DNA of 64,000 bases. Source: an uncultured Actinomycetes bacterium (GTDB taxonomy: Bacteria; Actinomycetota; Actinomycetes; Nanopelagicales; Nanopelagicaceae). The notes under the pieces were generated by a model that saw only the letters and a list, made by a program, of their open reading frames with translations, had not been told where the DNA came from and did no database searches. Shown here in pieces: positions 8,763 through 18,310 of this stretch (within the stretch, counting starts at the first letter, position 1; every line of letters begins with the position of its first letter). The translations under genes and the position numbers were made by a program. The DNA lies in assembly GCA_903834515.1 (NCBI GenBank), contig CAILJM010000011.1, positions 62,001-126,000 of the forward strand. Reading direction: 5' to 3'.

Positions 8763-9946
8763 TACTTAATCGTTAAATTCTCAAGGTATGCGAGGTAATT
8801 TCGCTTCGTCTCAGAAACGCTATCTCCACCAAATTTCTCTAGAACTGCGTCGGCCAGAACAAGTGCAACCATGGCCTCAGCCACAATTCCTGCTGCCGGC
8901 ACGGCACATACATCCGAGCGCTGATTGATCGCCTTAGCTGCTTCGCCAGTTTTCACATCGATAGTGTCAAGCGCCTTAGGTACAGTGGAAATTGGTTTCA
9001 TTGCTGCACGAACACGTAAGACTTCACCGTTTGACATTCCGCCTTCTGTACCACCGGCTCGATCAGTTCTACGTACTATCCGGCCATCAGCACTGCGCTC
9101 GATTTCATCATGCGCAACTGAACCGCGTCGTCTAGCCGTCGTAAATCCATCACCAATCTCAACACCCTTAATCGCTTGAATTCCCATCACCGCACCAGCT
9201 AGACGTGAATCTAATCGGCGGTCCCAGTGAGTATGTGATCCCAATCCTGGCGGCAGATCAAAGACCAAGACCTCAATCACTCCACCTAGGGTGTCCCCTG
9301 AGCTATGCGCATCTGCAATCTCTGCAACCATCACTTCGCTTGTATGCGGGTCGAAGCAGCGAACTGGATCGCTATCCACTTGTGATCGATCTGAGAAACT
9401 TGGTAGAGGTGAATCTTCCGGAACTGAGACAGCGCCGATTGAAAGAACATGTGACATGAGAGTTACGCCGATACTCTGTTCCAAAAATGCCCTAGCTATC
9501 GCACCTAGCGCAACTCGTGCCGCAGTCTCGCGTGCACTTGCTCGCTCAAGAATAGGTCTGGCATCATCAAAATCATATTTTTGCATTCCCACTAAATCTG
9601 CATGTCCTGGACGAGGTCGACTCAATGGTGCATTTCGAGCAAGTGAGGCAAGCTCATCGAGATCGACAGGATTAGGAGACATAACCTTCTCCCATTTTGG
9701 CCACTCTGAATTGCCTACCGTTAAGGCGATTGGGCCCCCTTGGCTGCGTCCATGTCGCACCCCACCCAACAAGGTCACAAGATCAGCTTCGAAATTCTGA
9801 CGTGCACCACGGCCAACTCCTAGTCGACGACGTTCCAAATCACTATCAATGGCAGCGCTATCGATGATCACGTGCGCAGGCATGCCCTCAAGTATCGCAG
9901 TGAGCGCTGGTCCATGAGACTCTCCAGCAGTTAACCATCTCAGCAT
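8762..9946 (-). CDS. aroC: Chorismate synthase
   Basis: Uses reduced FMN to make chorismate from EPSP, last step of the shikimate pathway. 394 aa. Conserved GESHG (8-12), [18 protein letters not shown] region (40-52), [15 protein letters not shown] and GIEIGDGF-like segment. The ATG is preceded by a GAAGGA ribosome-binding site. A 203-bp gap separates it from aroE, so it may head its own aroC-aroK-aroB-aroQ transcript. Confidence 0.96.
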   Translation of the reverse strand: MLRWLTAGESHGPALTAILEGMPAHVIIDSAAIDSDLERRRLGVGRGARQNFEADLVTLLGGVRHGRSQGGPIALTVGNSEWPKWEKVMSPNPVDLDELASLARNAPLSRPRPGHADLVGMQKYDFDDARPILERASARETAARVALGAIARAFLEQSIGVTLMSHVLSIGAVSVPEDSPLPSFSDRSQVDSDPVRCFDPHTSEVMVAEIADAHSSGDTLGGVIEVLVFDLPPGLGSHTHWDRRLDSRLAGAVMGIQAIKGVEIGDGFTTARRRGSVAHDEIERSADGRIVRRTDRAGGTEGGMSNGEVLRVRAAMKPISTVPKALDTIDVKTGEAAKAINQRSDVCAVPAAGIVAEAMVALVLADAVLEKFGGDSVSETKRNYLAYLENLTIK

Positions 9947-10070
9947 CTTCGATCCTTCACTTTACGGCGCACTAGCGTGGTTCCCGTTGGTTCGCCTTGG
10001 TTTGCATCTGCCCTATCTTGGCTTAATTCTTGCAGATAGAGAGGCCCTCCCGCTCCAACTTCGGTCAAGT

Positions 10071-10110
10071 TTGGGAGAGTTGGGGCGAGTTGGGGCGAGT
10101 TAGGGCGAGT
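10071..10110. repeat. 10-bp tandem repeat upstream of aroC
   Basis: Four units of 10 bp, tTGGGaGAGT, TGGGGCGAGT, TGGGGCGAGT, TaGGGCGAGT, in the 203-bp aroE-aroC gap (9947-10149). The unit is close to one helical turn, so the copies face the same side of the DNA. The rest of the gap holds a TTGACC box (10063-10068, minus) without a convincing -10 and no ORF. Confidence 0.7.
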
Positions 10111-10149
10111 TCATGCATCAGCCAGATAAATCCATCCTCGTTCATCAAT

Positions 10150-10950
10150 TTACGATGAGATTGAGGCTAGGGCAACCTCCAAGAGAGCACTTCTCATGCT
10201 CGTAAAATCAAAAGAGTGAGCCGTCATCAATTCGATGGCATCCAACGCTTGTTCTACGAGCAAATCCACTCCATTGAGAGTTCCGCCACCAAGCTCCTTC
10301 CAAGCAAACGAGAGTTCGGTTGGCCAAGGTTTATAGAGTGATTCAAAGTAGAGTCCATCCGCACTTGCAAGAGATTGGGCCAAATGATCTGTCGCACCAG
10401 CGGGCGACGTATTTATGACAACGTCATAACCCTCAATCGAACTATCCATAGATAGAACTTTGAAGTGCGACTCTGGAGAGATGGCTTGCAGCAGGTCTAC
10501 CCGCGAAGGTGTACGAAGTAGTACGTCAAAGAATTTTGTTCGACCCGAAAGGGCGCCAACAGCCGCTCTAGCGGTGCCGCCTCCCCCAATCAGTGCAACT
10601 CGTTCAACAGAAAACTCTGCCAAAAGTCTTTTGAAAGCTCTCATATCAGTTGAGGTGGCAAAATACTCATCACCAGATCTCACCACAGTGTTGACGCTCT
10701 TTATACGTTTCGCATCCTCATCAATGGTGCATTTCTCATATGCGAAGATCGTTTCTTTCAGCGGCATGGTGAGATTAAACCCACTCCATTCATCGCGCAA
10801 ACCCATATCTAAACGATCAGCAAGAGTTACTTCACTCGTTTCCAAAGCGGTGTATTCGCCTTGAATATTGAGTAATTCATATGCTCGAGCGTGGAGCAAT
10901 GGTGAGAGTGAGTGGGCAATCGGAGATCCGAGCACGGCTGCTTTGATCAC
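10150..10950 (-). CDS. aroE: Shikimate dehydrogenase
   Basis: NADPH-dependent reduction of 3-dehydroshikimate. 266 aa. Substrate motif SLSPLLH (14-20), catalytic Lys65 in NLTMPLKE, nucleotide-binding IGGGGTARAAVGAL near 121 and NTSPAGA near 180. Starts with GTG and overlaps the mltG stop (GTGA). Confidence 0.93.
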   Translation of the reverse strand: MIKAAVLGSPIAHSLSPLLHARAYELLNIQGEYTALETSEVTLADRLDMGLRDEWSGFNLTMPLKETIFAYEKCTIDEDAKRIKSVNTVVRSGDEYFATSTDMRAFKRLLAEFSVERVALIGGGGTARAAVGALSGRTKFFDVLLRTPSRVDLLQAISPESHFKVLSMDSSIEGYDVVINTSPAGATDHLAQSLASADGLYFESLYKPWPTELSFAWKELGGGTLNGVDLLVEQALDAIELMTAHSFDFTSMRSALLEVALASISS

Positions 10951-11948
10951 TTGAATGCTCCATTCGCGAGATTATTGTTGTAGAGAGTAACCCAGCCTTC
11001 AAATTCAGCATAGCTACTTGTGAATCTTGTGTCATGTGGCTTTACAGTGACGAAATAGAGCCAATCTCCATCTGCGGGATCGAGTGAAGCCTGTACAGCT
11101 CTAGAGCTTGGATTTGATATTGGAGTAGGCGGAAGTCCAGTGTGTAAATAGGTGTTATAAAGAGATGGACGAGAGATGGAATTTTTAGAGAGAGCGATCT
11201 TTCCACGGGTATGGTTTGCATATTGCACTGTTGAATTTAACTGAAGCGGCATATTGATCTTAAGTCGGTTATAAATCACTCTAGCGGCTTTTGCGAAATC
11301 GATCGGATCCGCTTCTATCTGCACCATCGAGGCTATCTTTAAAACATCATAAGGTGAGTATCTTTTATAACCGCGATCCAGTCCAAGATTCTTTGATTGG
11401 CTCATGAAATGGGAGATCATCTCTCGCAAAGCTGCAGAAGTGGTTATCTCGGTGCCAAAAGAGTATGTAGCCGGGGCAAGTAAGCCTTCAAGAGAGCCAC
11501 TGTGAGAGTACATCTCTGGGACTTTGATTACCCCAGGATCTCCCTTGACTCCCGACCTATGGAGTAGTGAGAGCACATCTGAAAAAGTCGATCCCTCTGG
11601 TACGCGCACTAGGCCCGAATTTAGAGCGGGGTCCAGAAGCTCCGCCAGCGCCTTTGCAGATGTGATGTGCTTTTCAATTCTATGAATTCCTGGCGAAATG
11701 GAGAGGGCGCGTGAATCGTGAGTTGCAAGGCTCAAGAAGGTAGAGCTCCTCAGAATCACGCCTAGTCGTGCGAGATCTTTCGCAATCGTTGCGCCAATTT
11801 CACCTGAACTAATAGAGATCTCCGTTGTCGAAGTTGCCGTATTCGGTGGAAAATCCTTTGAAGGTGCAGATAACGAAATCGCAATAGTGGAGAGGAAGAA
11901 GAGAGCGATCAAAGAAAGGGCGACTGCCTTTACCCTTGACTTACTCAA
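10947..11948 (-). CDS. mltG: Endolytic murein transglycosylase MltG (YceG-like)
   Basis: Membrane-anchored enzyme that cuts nascent glycan strands and may terminate them. 333 aa: one transmembrane segment (about 7-27), an extracytoplasmic LysM-like part (about 42-145), then the YceG catalytic domain with Glu212 in IASMVQIEADP and VIYNRL, equivalent to the E. coli catalytic Glu. TTG start overlapping the ruvX stop. The alaS-ruvX-mltG-aroE order is common in actinobacteria. Confidence 0.91.
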   Translation of the reverse strand: MSKSRVKAVALSLIALFFLSTIAISLSAPSKDFPPNTATSTTEISISSGEIGATIAKDLARLGVILRSSTFLSLATHDSRALSISPGIHRIEKHITSAKALAELLDPALNSGLVRVPEGSTFSDVLSLLHRSGVKGDPGVIKVPEMYSHSGSLEGLLAPATYSFGTEITTSAALREMISHFMSQSKNLGLDRGYKRYSPYDVLKIASMVQIEADPIDFAKAARVIYNRLKINMPLQLNSTVQYANHTRGKIALSKNSISRPSLYNTYLHTGLPPTPISNPSSRAVQASLDPADGDWLYFVTVKPHDTRFTSSYAEFEGWVTLYNNNLANGAFK

Positions 11949-12382
11949 CGTGCGCTTCCTTCATTTCTTGCCTTTTGAAGAGCAGCACCGAGAATCTCGG
12001 CTGCCGCTGCAGAATCAATCACGCTGCGATTATTGCGGGAATTTTTTCCCGCTTCGCGAAGTCTCGCCGCCGCGCTCACTGTCGAGAGGCGTTCATCAAT
12101 CATTTCAATCGGGAGTTGTGAAATCTCCGAAAGATCTTTCACAAAAATTCTCACCGATTCCATCTTCTGACTCTCGTGACCAGAGAGATGACGAGGCTCG
12201 CCCACAACCAAGCAAATTGGCTCGTACTCCTCGATGAGGGCAGATATCTGTGCATTCAAATCTTCAGATTGTGCAGCCAAAGCGCCAAGCGGGGTCATAA
12301 CGATCCCATCGGGATCACAGACCGCTACACCGATACGAACATCCCCGTAATCAAAGGCTATCCGACGGCCACGAATCATCAC
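11945..12382 (-). CDS. ruvX: YqgF/RuvX-type putative Holliday-junction resolvase / pre-16S rRNA nuclease
   Basis: RNase H-like fold; the family processes the 5' end of 16S rRNA in E. coli and has been proposed as a resolvase. 145 aa. [13 protein letters not shown] with Asp11, VVGEPR, and DERLSTVSA, the three acidic/basic motifs of the family. GTG at 12382 or ATG at 12379, both overlapping the alaS stop. Confidence 0.9.
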   Translation of the reverse strand: MMIRGRRIAFDYGDVRIGVAVCDPDGIVMTPLGALAAQSEDLNAQISALIEEYEPICLVVGEPRHLSGHESQKMESVRIFVKDLSEISQLPIEMIDERLSTVSAAARLREAGKNSRNNRSVIDSAAAAEILGAALQKARNEGSAR

Positions 12383-15063
12383 TTCACCAAAATTGTCGAA
12401 AGCGACTCTTTCATTTCAGATAAAGCTAATGCAATCGCCTTAACATCGACTCCTCCGCCTTGGGCAAAGTCATCCTTGCCACCCCCGCCGCCACCAAGGG
12501 CAGTCGAACCAATCTTTACGAGAGAACCGGCCTTTACACCAGCTGCTCTCGCTGAATCTGATACGGCGACGACCAAAGTAACTCGCTCACCCGTAATCGA
12601 AAGCAATGAAACCACTGAATCATTAGATCTATTTCGAAGGTCCAACGCCATCGCTCTTAGATCCTCAACAGATATTCCATCAGCAACCTGTTCACAAATG
12701 AAATCGTGCGCGCCTATTAGGACCTTCTTTTCAAGAAGGAGCGAGGCAGAAGCGAGTGCTTGAGCGGATTTGAATGCGGCAAGTTCGCGTTCGATATCCC
12801 GCATTTTCTCAAGAAGATCAGAGATACGTTCTGGAAGCTCTTCAACCCGAGAACCTTTTATTAAATCAGTCAGAGAATTAAGAAGGAGGTGCTCACGTGC
12901 TAAGAAATTGAATGCATCTGCACCAACAAGCGCTTCAACGCGTCGAACTCCCGCACCGATTGACGTCTCGCTCAAAAGTTTTACGACGCCCAATTGCCCG
13001 GATGATGAGACGTGAGTTCCTCCGCAGAGCTCTCGCGCCCACTCTCCTACCGAAACTACACGCACGCGATCGCCGTACTTCTCACCAAAGAGTGCCATGG
13101 CACCAAGTGCTTTTGCCTCCGGCTGACTCATCTCCTGCGCAGTGACTTCAAGATTTTCCAAGAGAAGCGAATTCACCCGAGACTCAACATCGTTTAATAC
13201 CGAGAGAGGCACTGCTCCTGTTGAAGGGAAATCAAAGCGGAAGCGACCAGGTGAGTTTTCAGAACCTGCTTGGGTCGCACTGTCGCCAAGTGCTTCTCGA
13301 AATGCCTTGTGCACCATGTGGGTGGCGGTATGTGCTCGAGAGATCGCCATCCGGCGTTCATTGTCGATTCGAGCTAGGGCTTTGCCTTCAAGTTCAATCG
13401 CGCCCTCAGAGATACGACCACGATGGATGTAGAGACCCGGCACTGGACTCTGAACATCATCAACTTCAATGCTCGCTCCGTTGGCCAGAGAGATAATACC
13501 ACCGTCAGATAACTGGCCGCCGGCCTCTGAGTAAAAGGGTGTTCTATCGAGAACTACTTCAACCTCAGCACCGATTGATGCCTCTCGAACCTCTTTGCCA
13601 TCAACCAGAATTGCGCGAACTTGGCTCTCCGATTCCACCTGTGAATAGCCTAGGAACTTCGTGGCGCCAACTCGGTCAATAATTTTCCGATATTCGCTGA
13701 GATCGGTGTGGCCAGTCTTCTTCGCTCGAGCATCTGCCTTTGCGCGATCCTTCTGCTCTTTCATTAGGCGTCTGAATCCAGATTCATCTATCGATAGGCC
13801 CTGCTCTGAGGCCATCTCAAGTGTGAGATCGAATGGAAAACCATACGTGTCATGGAGCTTGAAAACTGTATCGCCAGTCAGAAGAGGGGCAGCTTGCTGC
13901 TTCACTTCAGTTACTGCTAGATCAAAGATGGATGTACCACTCTTGAGCGTGGCTAGGAAAGAATCCTCTTCAGCCTCTGAAACCGAAATAATTCTCTTTG
14001 ATCCCTCAATCAACTCAGGATACTGAGGTCCCATGGCTCCGATAGATGCCGTGATGAGCTCTGCGAGATTGTGATCTGGTGCGCCAAGAATTCGCATATT
14101 ACGAATCGTCCGACGCATCATTCTACGAAGTACGTAACCTCTACCTTCATTGCCAGGCAGAACTCCATCTCCGATAAGCATCATTGCAGTACGAGCATGG
14201 TCTGCAACTACGCGCAAAGCAACGTCAGATCTCTGATCTACGCCATATTTCGCTCCGGAGAGTTCGCTTGCGCGCTGAAGAATCTGCATCGTTGTATCAA
14301 TTTCATAGATATTTTCGACACCCTGAAGTAGTGCCGCCATTCGTTCTAAGCCAAGGCCGGTGTCAATATTTTTAGCAGGCAGTTCGCCGAGAATTGGATA
14401 GCTATCTTTGCCTCCGCCTTCGCCACGAACATTCTGCATAAAGACGAGATTCCAGACCTCGAGGTATCTATTCTCATCCGCGATTGGACCACCATCGGAT
14501 CCGTATGCCGGTCCGCGATCGTAATAAATTTCAGAGCATGGACCGCATGGGCCCGGGACACCCATGGACCAGAAATTATCTGCCATATCTCGACGTTGAA
14601 TACGCTCACGCGGAACACCAATTTTGTGGTGCCAAATATCTGCAGCCTCATCATCATCAAGGTAGACCGTGACCCAGAGTTTCTCCTCGGGGAAGCCATA
14701 ACCACCATCAGCTATTGGCTTGGTGAGTAATTCCCAAGCAAGGGAGATTGCACCTTCTTTGAAATAATCTCCAAAGGAAAAGTTGCCGCACATTTGGAAG
14801 AAGGAAGCATGTCGAGTGGTCTTGCCAACCTCATCGATATCCAAAGTGCGAACACACTTTTGAACCGATGTTGCTCGCGCATACGGAGCCTTAACTTCGC
14901 CGAGGAAGAAGGGTTTGAAGGGGACCATGCCAGCATTAACTAAGAGAAGATTTGGGTCGTCCGCTACCAATGAAGCCGACGGGACCACGGTATGGGTCAA
15001 ACCTTGACTATTCCCCGACTCAAAGAAGCGCAACCATCGGGTTCTGATTTCTGCGGAATCCAC
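12379..15063 (-). CDS. alaS: Alanyl-tRNA synthetase
   Basis: Charges tRNA-Ala and hydrolyses mischarged Ser/Gly. 894 aa, full length. Class II aminoacylation core at the N-terminus ([36 protein letters not shown]), editing domain with HTATH near 575-579 and CGGTH further on, coiled-coil, and a C-Ala domain ending in the Gly-rich [18 protein letters not shown] start at 15063, 3 bases after the DUF948 stop. Confidence 0.97.
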   Translation of the reverse strand: MDSAEIRTRWLRFFESGNSQGLTHTVVPSASLVADDPNLLLVNAGMVPFKPFFLGEVKAPYARATSVQKCVRTLDIDEVGKTTRHASFFQMCGNFSFGDYFKEGAISLAWELLTKPIADGGYGFPEEKLWVTVYLDDDEAADIWHHKIGVPRERIQRRDMADNFWSMGVPGPCGPCSEIYYDRGPAYGSDGGPIADENRYLEVWNLVFMQNVRGEGGGKDSYPILGELPAKNIDTGLGLERMAALLQGVENIYEIDTTMQILQRASELSGAKYGVDQRSDVALRVVADHARTAMMLIGDGVLPGNEGRGYVLRRMMRRTIRNMRILGAPDHNLAELITASIGAMGPQYPELIEGSKRIISVSEAEEDSFLATLKSGTSIFDLAVTEVKQQAAPLLTGDTVFKLHDTYGFPFDLTLEMASEQGLSIDESGFRRLMKEQKDRAKADARAKKTGHTDLSEYRKIIDRVGATKFLGYSQVESESQVRAILVDGKEVREASIGAEVEVVLDRTPFYSEAGGQLSDGGIISLANGASIEVDDVQSPVPGLYIHRGRISEGAIELEGKALARIDNERRMAISRAHTATHMVHKAFREALGDSATQAGSENSPGRFRFDFPSTGAVPLSVLNDVESRVNSLLLENLEVTAQEMSQPEAKALGAMALFGEKYGDRVRVVSVGEWARELCGGTHVSSSGQLGVVKLLSETSIGAGVRRVEALVGADAFNFLAREHLLLNSLTDLIKGSRVEELPERISDLLEKMRDIERELAAFKSAQALASASLLLEKKVLIGAHDFICEQVADGISVEDLRAMALDLRNRSNDSVVSLLSITGERVTLVVAVSDSARAAGVKAGSLVKIGSTALGGGGGGKDDFAQGGGVDVKAIALALSEMKESLSTILVK

Positions 15064-15066
15064 GGA

Positions 15067-15351
15067 CTATTCATGATCCTTCGAAGAGGAGCGTTTACGA
15101 CCTAAAAAGGTTGACGCTGCACCAGTAATAATTTTTAAGATATTTGTATTTTTATCAACCAGAGTTGAAAGCGCCTGATTAATCTTCTCGGTTGCCTGTT
15201 CTGCAGAAGTAGTAATTCGATTGACGCTACGTACAGTTTTTTGCACTTCATCGATCAATCGCGCAACTCTAAATACTGCGTATGCGACCGCACCAGCGAT
15301 TAATAGGAGCGATACAGCGGCAATAATTGCGGCAATTCCACCAGGACCCAT
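15067..15351 (-). CDS. DUF948 membrane protein
   Basis: 94 aa of unknown function. One N-terminal transmembrane segment (about 5-29), then a coiled-coil stretch (about 30-75) and a basic tail (GRKRSSSKDHE), typical of DUF948 proteins often placed before alaS in Gram-positive bacteria. The start has both an AGGA site and a TAGGAT-N6-ATG arrangement, so it may also be transcribed as a leaderless message. Confidence 0.8.
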   Translation of the reverse strand: MGPGGIAAIIAAVSLLLIAGAVAYAVFRVARLIDEVQKTVRSVNRITTSAEQATEKINQALSTLVDKNTNILKIITGAASTFLGRKRSSSKDHE

Positions 15352-15363
15352 GCTGGAATCCTA

Positions 15364-17601
15364 CTAGAAGCGCGGTATCGAAATGTCTGGTTTCTCGTGA
15401 CCTTTATGAGCCTTCAGCGCCGCTTCGTGATAGCGCTCAATCGCCTGGCGATTATTCTCGTCAAGGTACGGCCGCCCATCAACAAGTGGACCTACTCCCC
15501 CTTGCATCACCGCCACTACATCTTCCCCAGAGATTGTCTTATGAATCTCCAAGGCATGAGCTAGGGCGAGCACCTTTTCCCGATTTTCACGAAGAATTTG
15601 CTCCGCCTTCTCAAGAAGGTTCGCCAAGTTTTCCTCGATGCGATCGGCGAGAGCCATCCGAAGATCTCTTACGCCTTCATCCTTCGGTTTTCCGCCACCA
15701 GGGGCTCCAATTTCATTTCGGCGGTTGGATGCGTGAGAACTCACTGTAGATCCCATACCCCAATGGCCTTCCATGAAGCTCGCCACCGTGGTTGCACTCT
15801 CAAGGTCACCGGATACGCCGGATGAATTATCGCCATCAAAGAAGAGTCTCTCGCCAGCCAAAGATGCAAGTGAGACCAAGATGTCAGCCTCGTACTCTGT
15901 GCGCCATCGAGTGAATTGATCATCCGGTGGAATCGATGCAACCATTCCAAGATAATCAGAGCCCTTCTCAATCGTCGCCAGGTCAATCGCCATGTGGTGT
16001 CGGACAAGATAAGCCATCGTGCCGTGACAAGCCTCATGAACCGCCACTGCATGTCGTTCTCTCTCGATGTACTCAACATCCTCGGCAGGGCCGAGGTCTT
16101 TAAGCTGCTTTGCCTTAATGACATCGGTCCATGTGATTGCCGTACGACCATTTCGAATTGCCATGATCAGCGCTTCATTGATCGTATCTTTAATCGTCGC
16201 GCCTGTCGCATAAGGCGTAATTGTCGCCAACTTATCGATCTCAGAATCTGTTAACGAGTGCGAGACCTTATCGAGATAGCCTTGATAAGTACGAATTCGA
16301 CCAGCCTTACTTGGATAACCCACACGATAGATTCGATCAATTCTTCCGGGACGCAATAGCGCCTCATCCAGAGCCTCTGGCAGGTTAGTTGCCATCACAA
16401 CCAATATTCGATATTTCGGTGGATTCTTCGGACGCATTCCTAGAGTGCGGCGAACAATTCGATTAAAGAATCCGCGCGGCTTTTTTAACCCTGATAACTC
16501 CGTCAAGAGCGCTTGGAGCGTTCCCATCCCTCCGCCACCGCCGCCGCCCATAGCTGTGCCTGCAACGAACTTCTCTTGGAAGAGAAGATTTACCGCTGCA
16601 TTTGATAGGTAATTCCCGCCATGGCACGCAGAGCCGAATACCGATTCCTCAGAGTGGCGATTTGAGCTTGTCGAGATTCCTCGGTTGCCTAGCGAATCTG
16701 CTTCATCAAAGAAGACCACTACTCCGCCGTAGCGAAGAGCAAGTTTGCGCAATTTTCTAAAGAGAGATTTCACTTTGAGAACGCCAACACCAAAGAACAT
16801 ATTATTGAAAGCGCCTGGATCCACGAAGACAAAGGGCTTGCCTGTTTCTCCAGCCATCGATTCGGCCATCAAAGTCTTACCGGTTCCGGGAGGTCCCCAG
16901 AGGAGAATTCCACCAGGCACATATCCGCCATGCTCTTCGATAGCTTCTGGTGACTCTAGGAACATGAGGTTCTCACGGATGCGGTTGAGAACATGATCCT
17001 GTCCCCAGACATCAGTGAACCGAGTGCGGATGTCATCGGGGAAATAGGTATCTATGCCACCGCGACTGAGGAACCAAAACATTGCAAAAAATTGAATGAC
17101 GATAAAAACAACAGCGAAGGCAAGTTGGCCCAGCATTGGTAAAGCGCTCCATAGGGCTTGCGGCGCCAGGAAGAGGGCTTTTATCGGAGTCTCCTTGTAA
17201 ATCGCCCCAAGCACTACTGAAAGAAGGACGAGAAAGAGCAAGGCCTTGATCGCGCGTGAGAGCCGATAACGATTCCAGTCGCTTATTTTATGAATTGTCC
17301 GATCGACAAAGGAGAAATATCGCTGCCATAAACCGTGGTAGGAAGAGGCATTCTCTGCGAAAAGGAAGTGGATCTGTCGGGCTATCTCGATGAGAGCTAA
17401 GGAGATCAGCCACCATCTTTGGTTGAATTCTGCGACTGCGCTATCTTTCAAAGAGAGAAGCGGGTCGCTCGCCATTGCCGACCAGATCAAGACTAAGAAG
17501 ACAAGTGAAAATATGATTGTGAACTTGAATCGATCAAAGAGTGAGAGGTGAACTCTCGTCGATCTATCAGAATCTCGTGGTCGACTACTTTGTTCGGACA
17601 T
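15364..17601 (-). CDS. FtsH-like membrane AAA+ metalloprotease with Gly-rich insertion
   Basis: Probable membrane ATP-dependent M41 protease, divergent from housekeeping FtsH. 745 aa. About four hydrophobic segments in the first 180 residues (FtsH has two). AAA+ core: Walker A GPPGTGKT near 234-241, pore-loop like MFFGVG, Walker B VVVFFDEAD, arginine-finger region LLRPGRIDR. Between Walker B and sensor 1 lies an insertion of about 90 residues with a run of glycines (about 350-357). Peptidase motif HEACH near 522 (HExxH) and third-ligand region SGDLESAT are intact, so it should be active. One-base overlap with the upstream lipoprotein gene suggests joint function. Confidence 0.85.
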   Translation of the reverse strand: MSEQSSRPRDSDRSTRVHLSLFDRFKFTIIFSLVFLVLIWSAMASDPLLSLKDSAVAEFNQRWWLISLALIEIARQIHFLFAENASSYHGLWQRYFSFVDRTIHKISDWNRYRLSRAIKALLFLVLLSVVLGAIYKETPIKALFLAPQALWSALPMLGQLAFAVVFIVIQFFAMFWFLSRGGIDTYFPDDIRTRFTDVWGQDHVLNRIRENLMFLESPEAIEEHGGYVPGGILLWGPPGTGKTLMAESMAGETGKPFVFVDPGAFNNMFFGVGVLKVKSLFRKLRKLALRYGGVVVFFDEADSLGNRGISTSSNRHSEESVFGSACHGGNYLSNAAVNLLFQEKFVAGTAMGGGGGGGMGTLQALLTELSGLKKPRGFFNRIVRRTLGMRPKNPPKYRILVVMATNLPEALDEALLRPGRIDRIYRVGYPSKAGRIRTYQGYLDKVSHSLTDSEIDKLATITPYATGATIKDTINEALIMAIRNGRTAITWTDVIKAKQLKDLGPAEDVEYIERERHAVAVHEACHGTMAYLVRHHMAIDLATIEKGSDYLGMVASIPPDDQFTRWRTEYEADILVSLASLAGERLFFDGDNSSGVSGDLESATTVASFMEGHWGMGSTVSSHASNRRNEIGAPGGGKPKDEGVRDLRMALADRIEENLANLLEKAEQILRENREKVLALAHALEIHKTISGEDVVAVMQGGVGPLVDGRPYLDENNRQAIERYHEAALKAHKGHEKPDISIPRF

Positions 17602-18266
17602 TATGCGCCTCTCACGGTAAACGAACTAACTATCTTCTCAACTATTTGTCGATTTTTATTGAAACATGCCTCTGAACAACGAACAATCATGATGTAGATC
17701 ATCGAGTGATCATCCGACATGAGCGCAGATTGATCGATCGTCTGAGCTTTGCCATCCGAAGAGGTGAAGGTGTACTGAGTATGAATACCTCTTCCCCCGC
17801 GTTCCACTATCTCTGAATCATCTGAAATCGATAGGGCCGGCGCGGAGGCGCTGGTCCCCGATGACCAAGAAGTGATGGGGACAACAAGATCTCGCAAAGT
17901 GTTATAGGAGATTGAATTAATCTCCTCTGGCATGAGCGAGCGAACCCGAACGTAAACCATCGGTTTTTCTGGTGTCTTCAAGCTGAGCACTTGAGAAGAT
18001 TTAAAAGCCGGATCCGCCGAATAAGCCTCTTGCCAATGGACCGCTGCGAGACGATCTGCGGCTCCACTCGACGTTGATTTAGCTTCTTCAGCGTTAAGTG
18101 CTAACTGGCTCACCTTCACCCAATGATTGGGGACGGTGAAGTAAACGCCATCACCTTTGTCGGTCGCATACTGTTGTGAAACCGTGCCACATGCAGTGAG
18201 AGTCAACGCCATAATGGCAGTCAGGATTACTCCCGCTTTAAAATATTTTCCACGAACGTGATTCAC
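17601..18266 (-). CDS. Putative lipoprotein of unknown function
   Basis: 221 aa. N-terminal signal with lipobox LTAC (Cys about 26), so probably anchored on the outer face of the membrane. The mature part shows no family I recognise; it has one CSEAC-like cysteine pair near the C-terminus. GTG start. Its stop overlaps the start of the FtsH-like protease by one base, so it may be a partner or substrate adaptor of that protease; this is inference. Confidence 0.7.
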   Translation of the reverse strand: MNHVRGKYFKAGVILTAIMALTLTACGTVSQQYATDKGDGVYFTVPNHWVKVSQLALNAEEAKSTSSGAADRLAAVHWQEAYSADPAFKSSQVLSLKTPEKPMVYVRVRSLMPEEINSISYNTLRDLVVPITSWSSGTSASAPALSISDDSEIVERGGRGIHTQYTFTSSDGKAQTIDQSALMSDDHSMIYIMIVRCSEACFNKNRQIVEKIVSSFTVRGA

Positions 18267-18310
18267 GTCGCTGATTCTGCCGCATGAGGGCGCTTCTGTC
18301 TCGATTTCGG

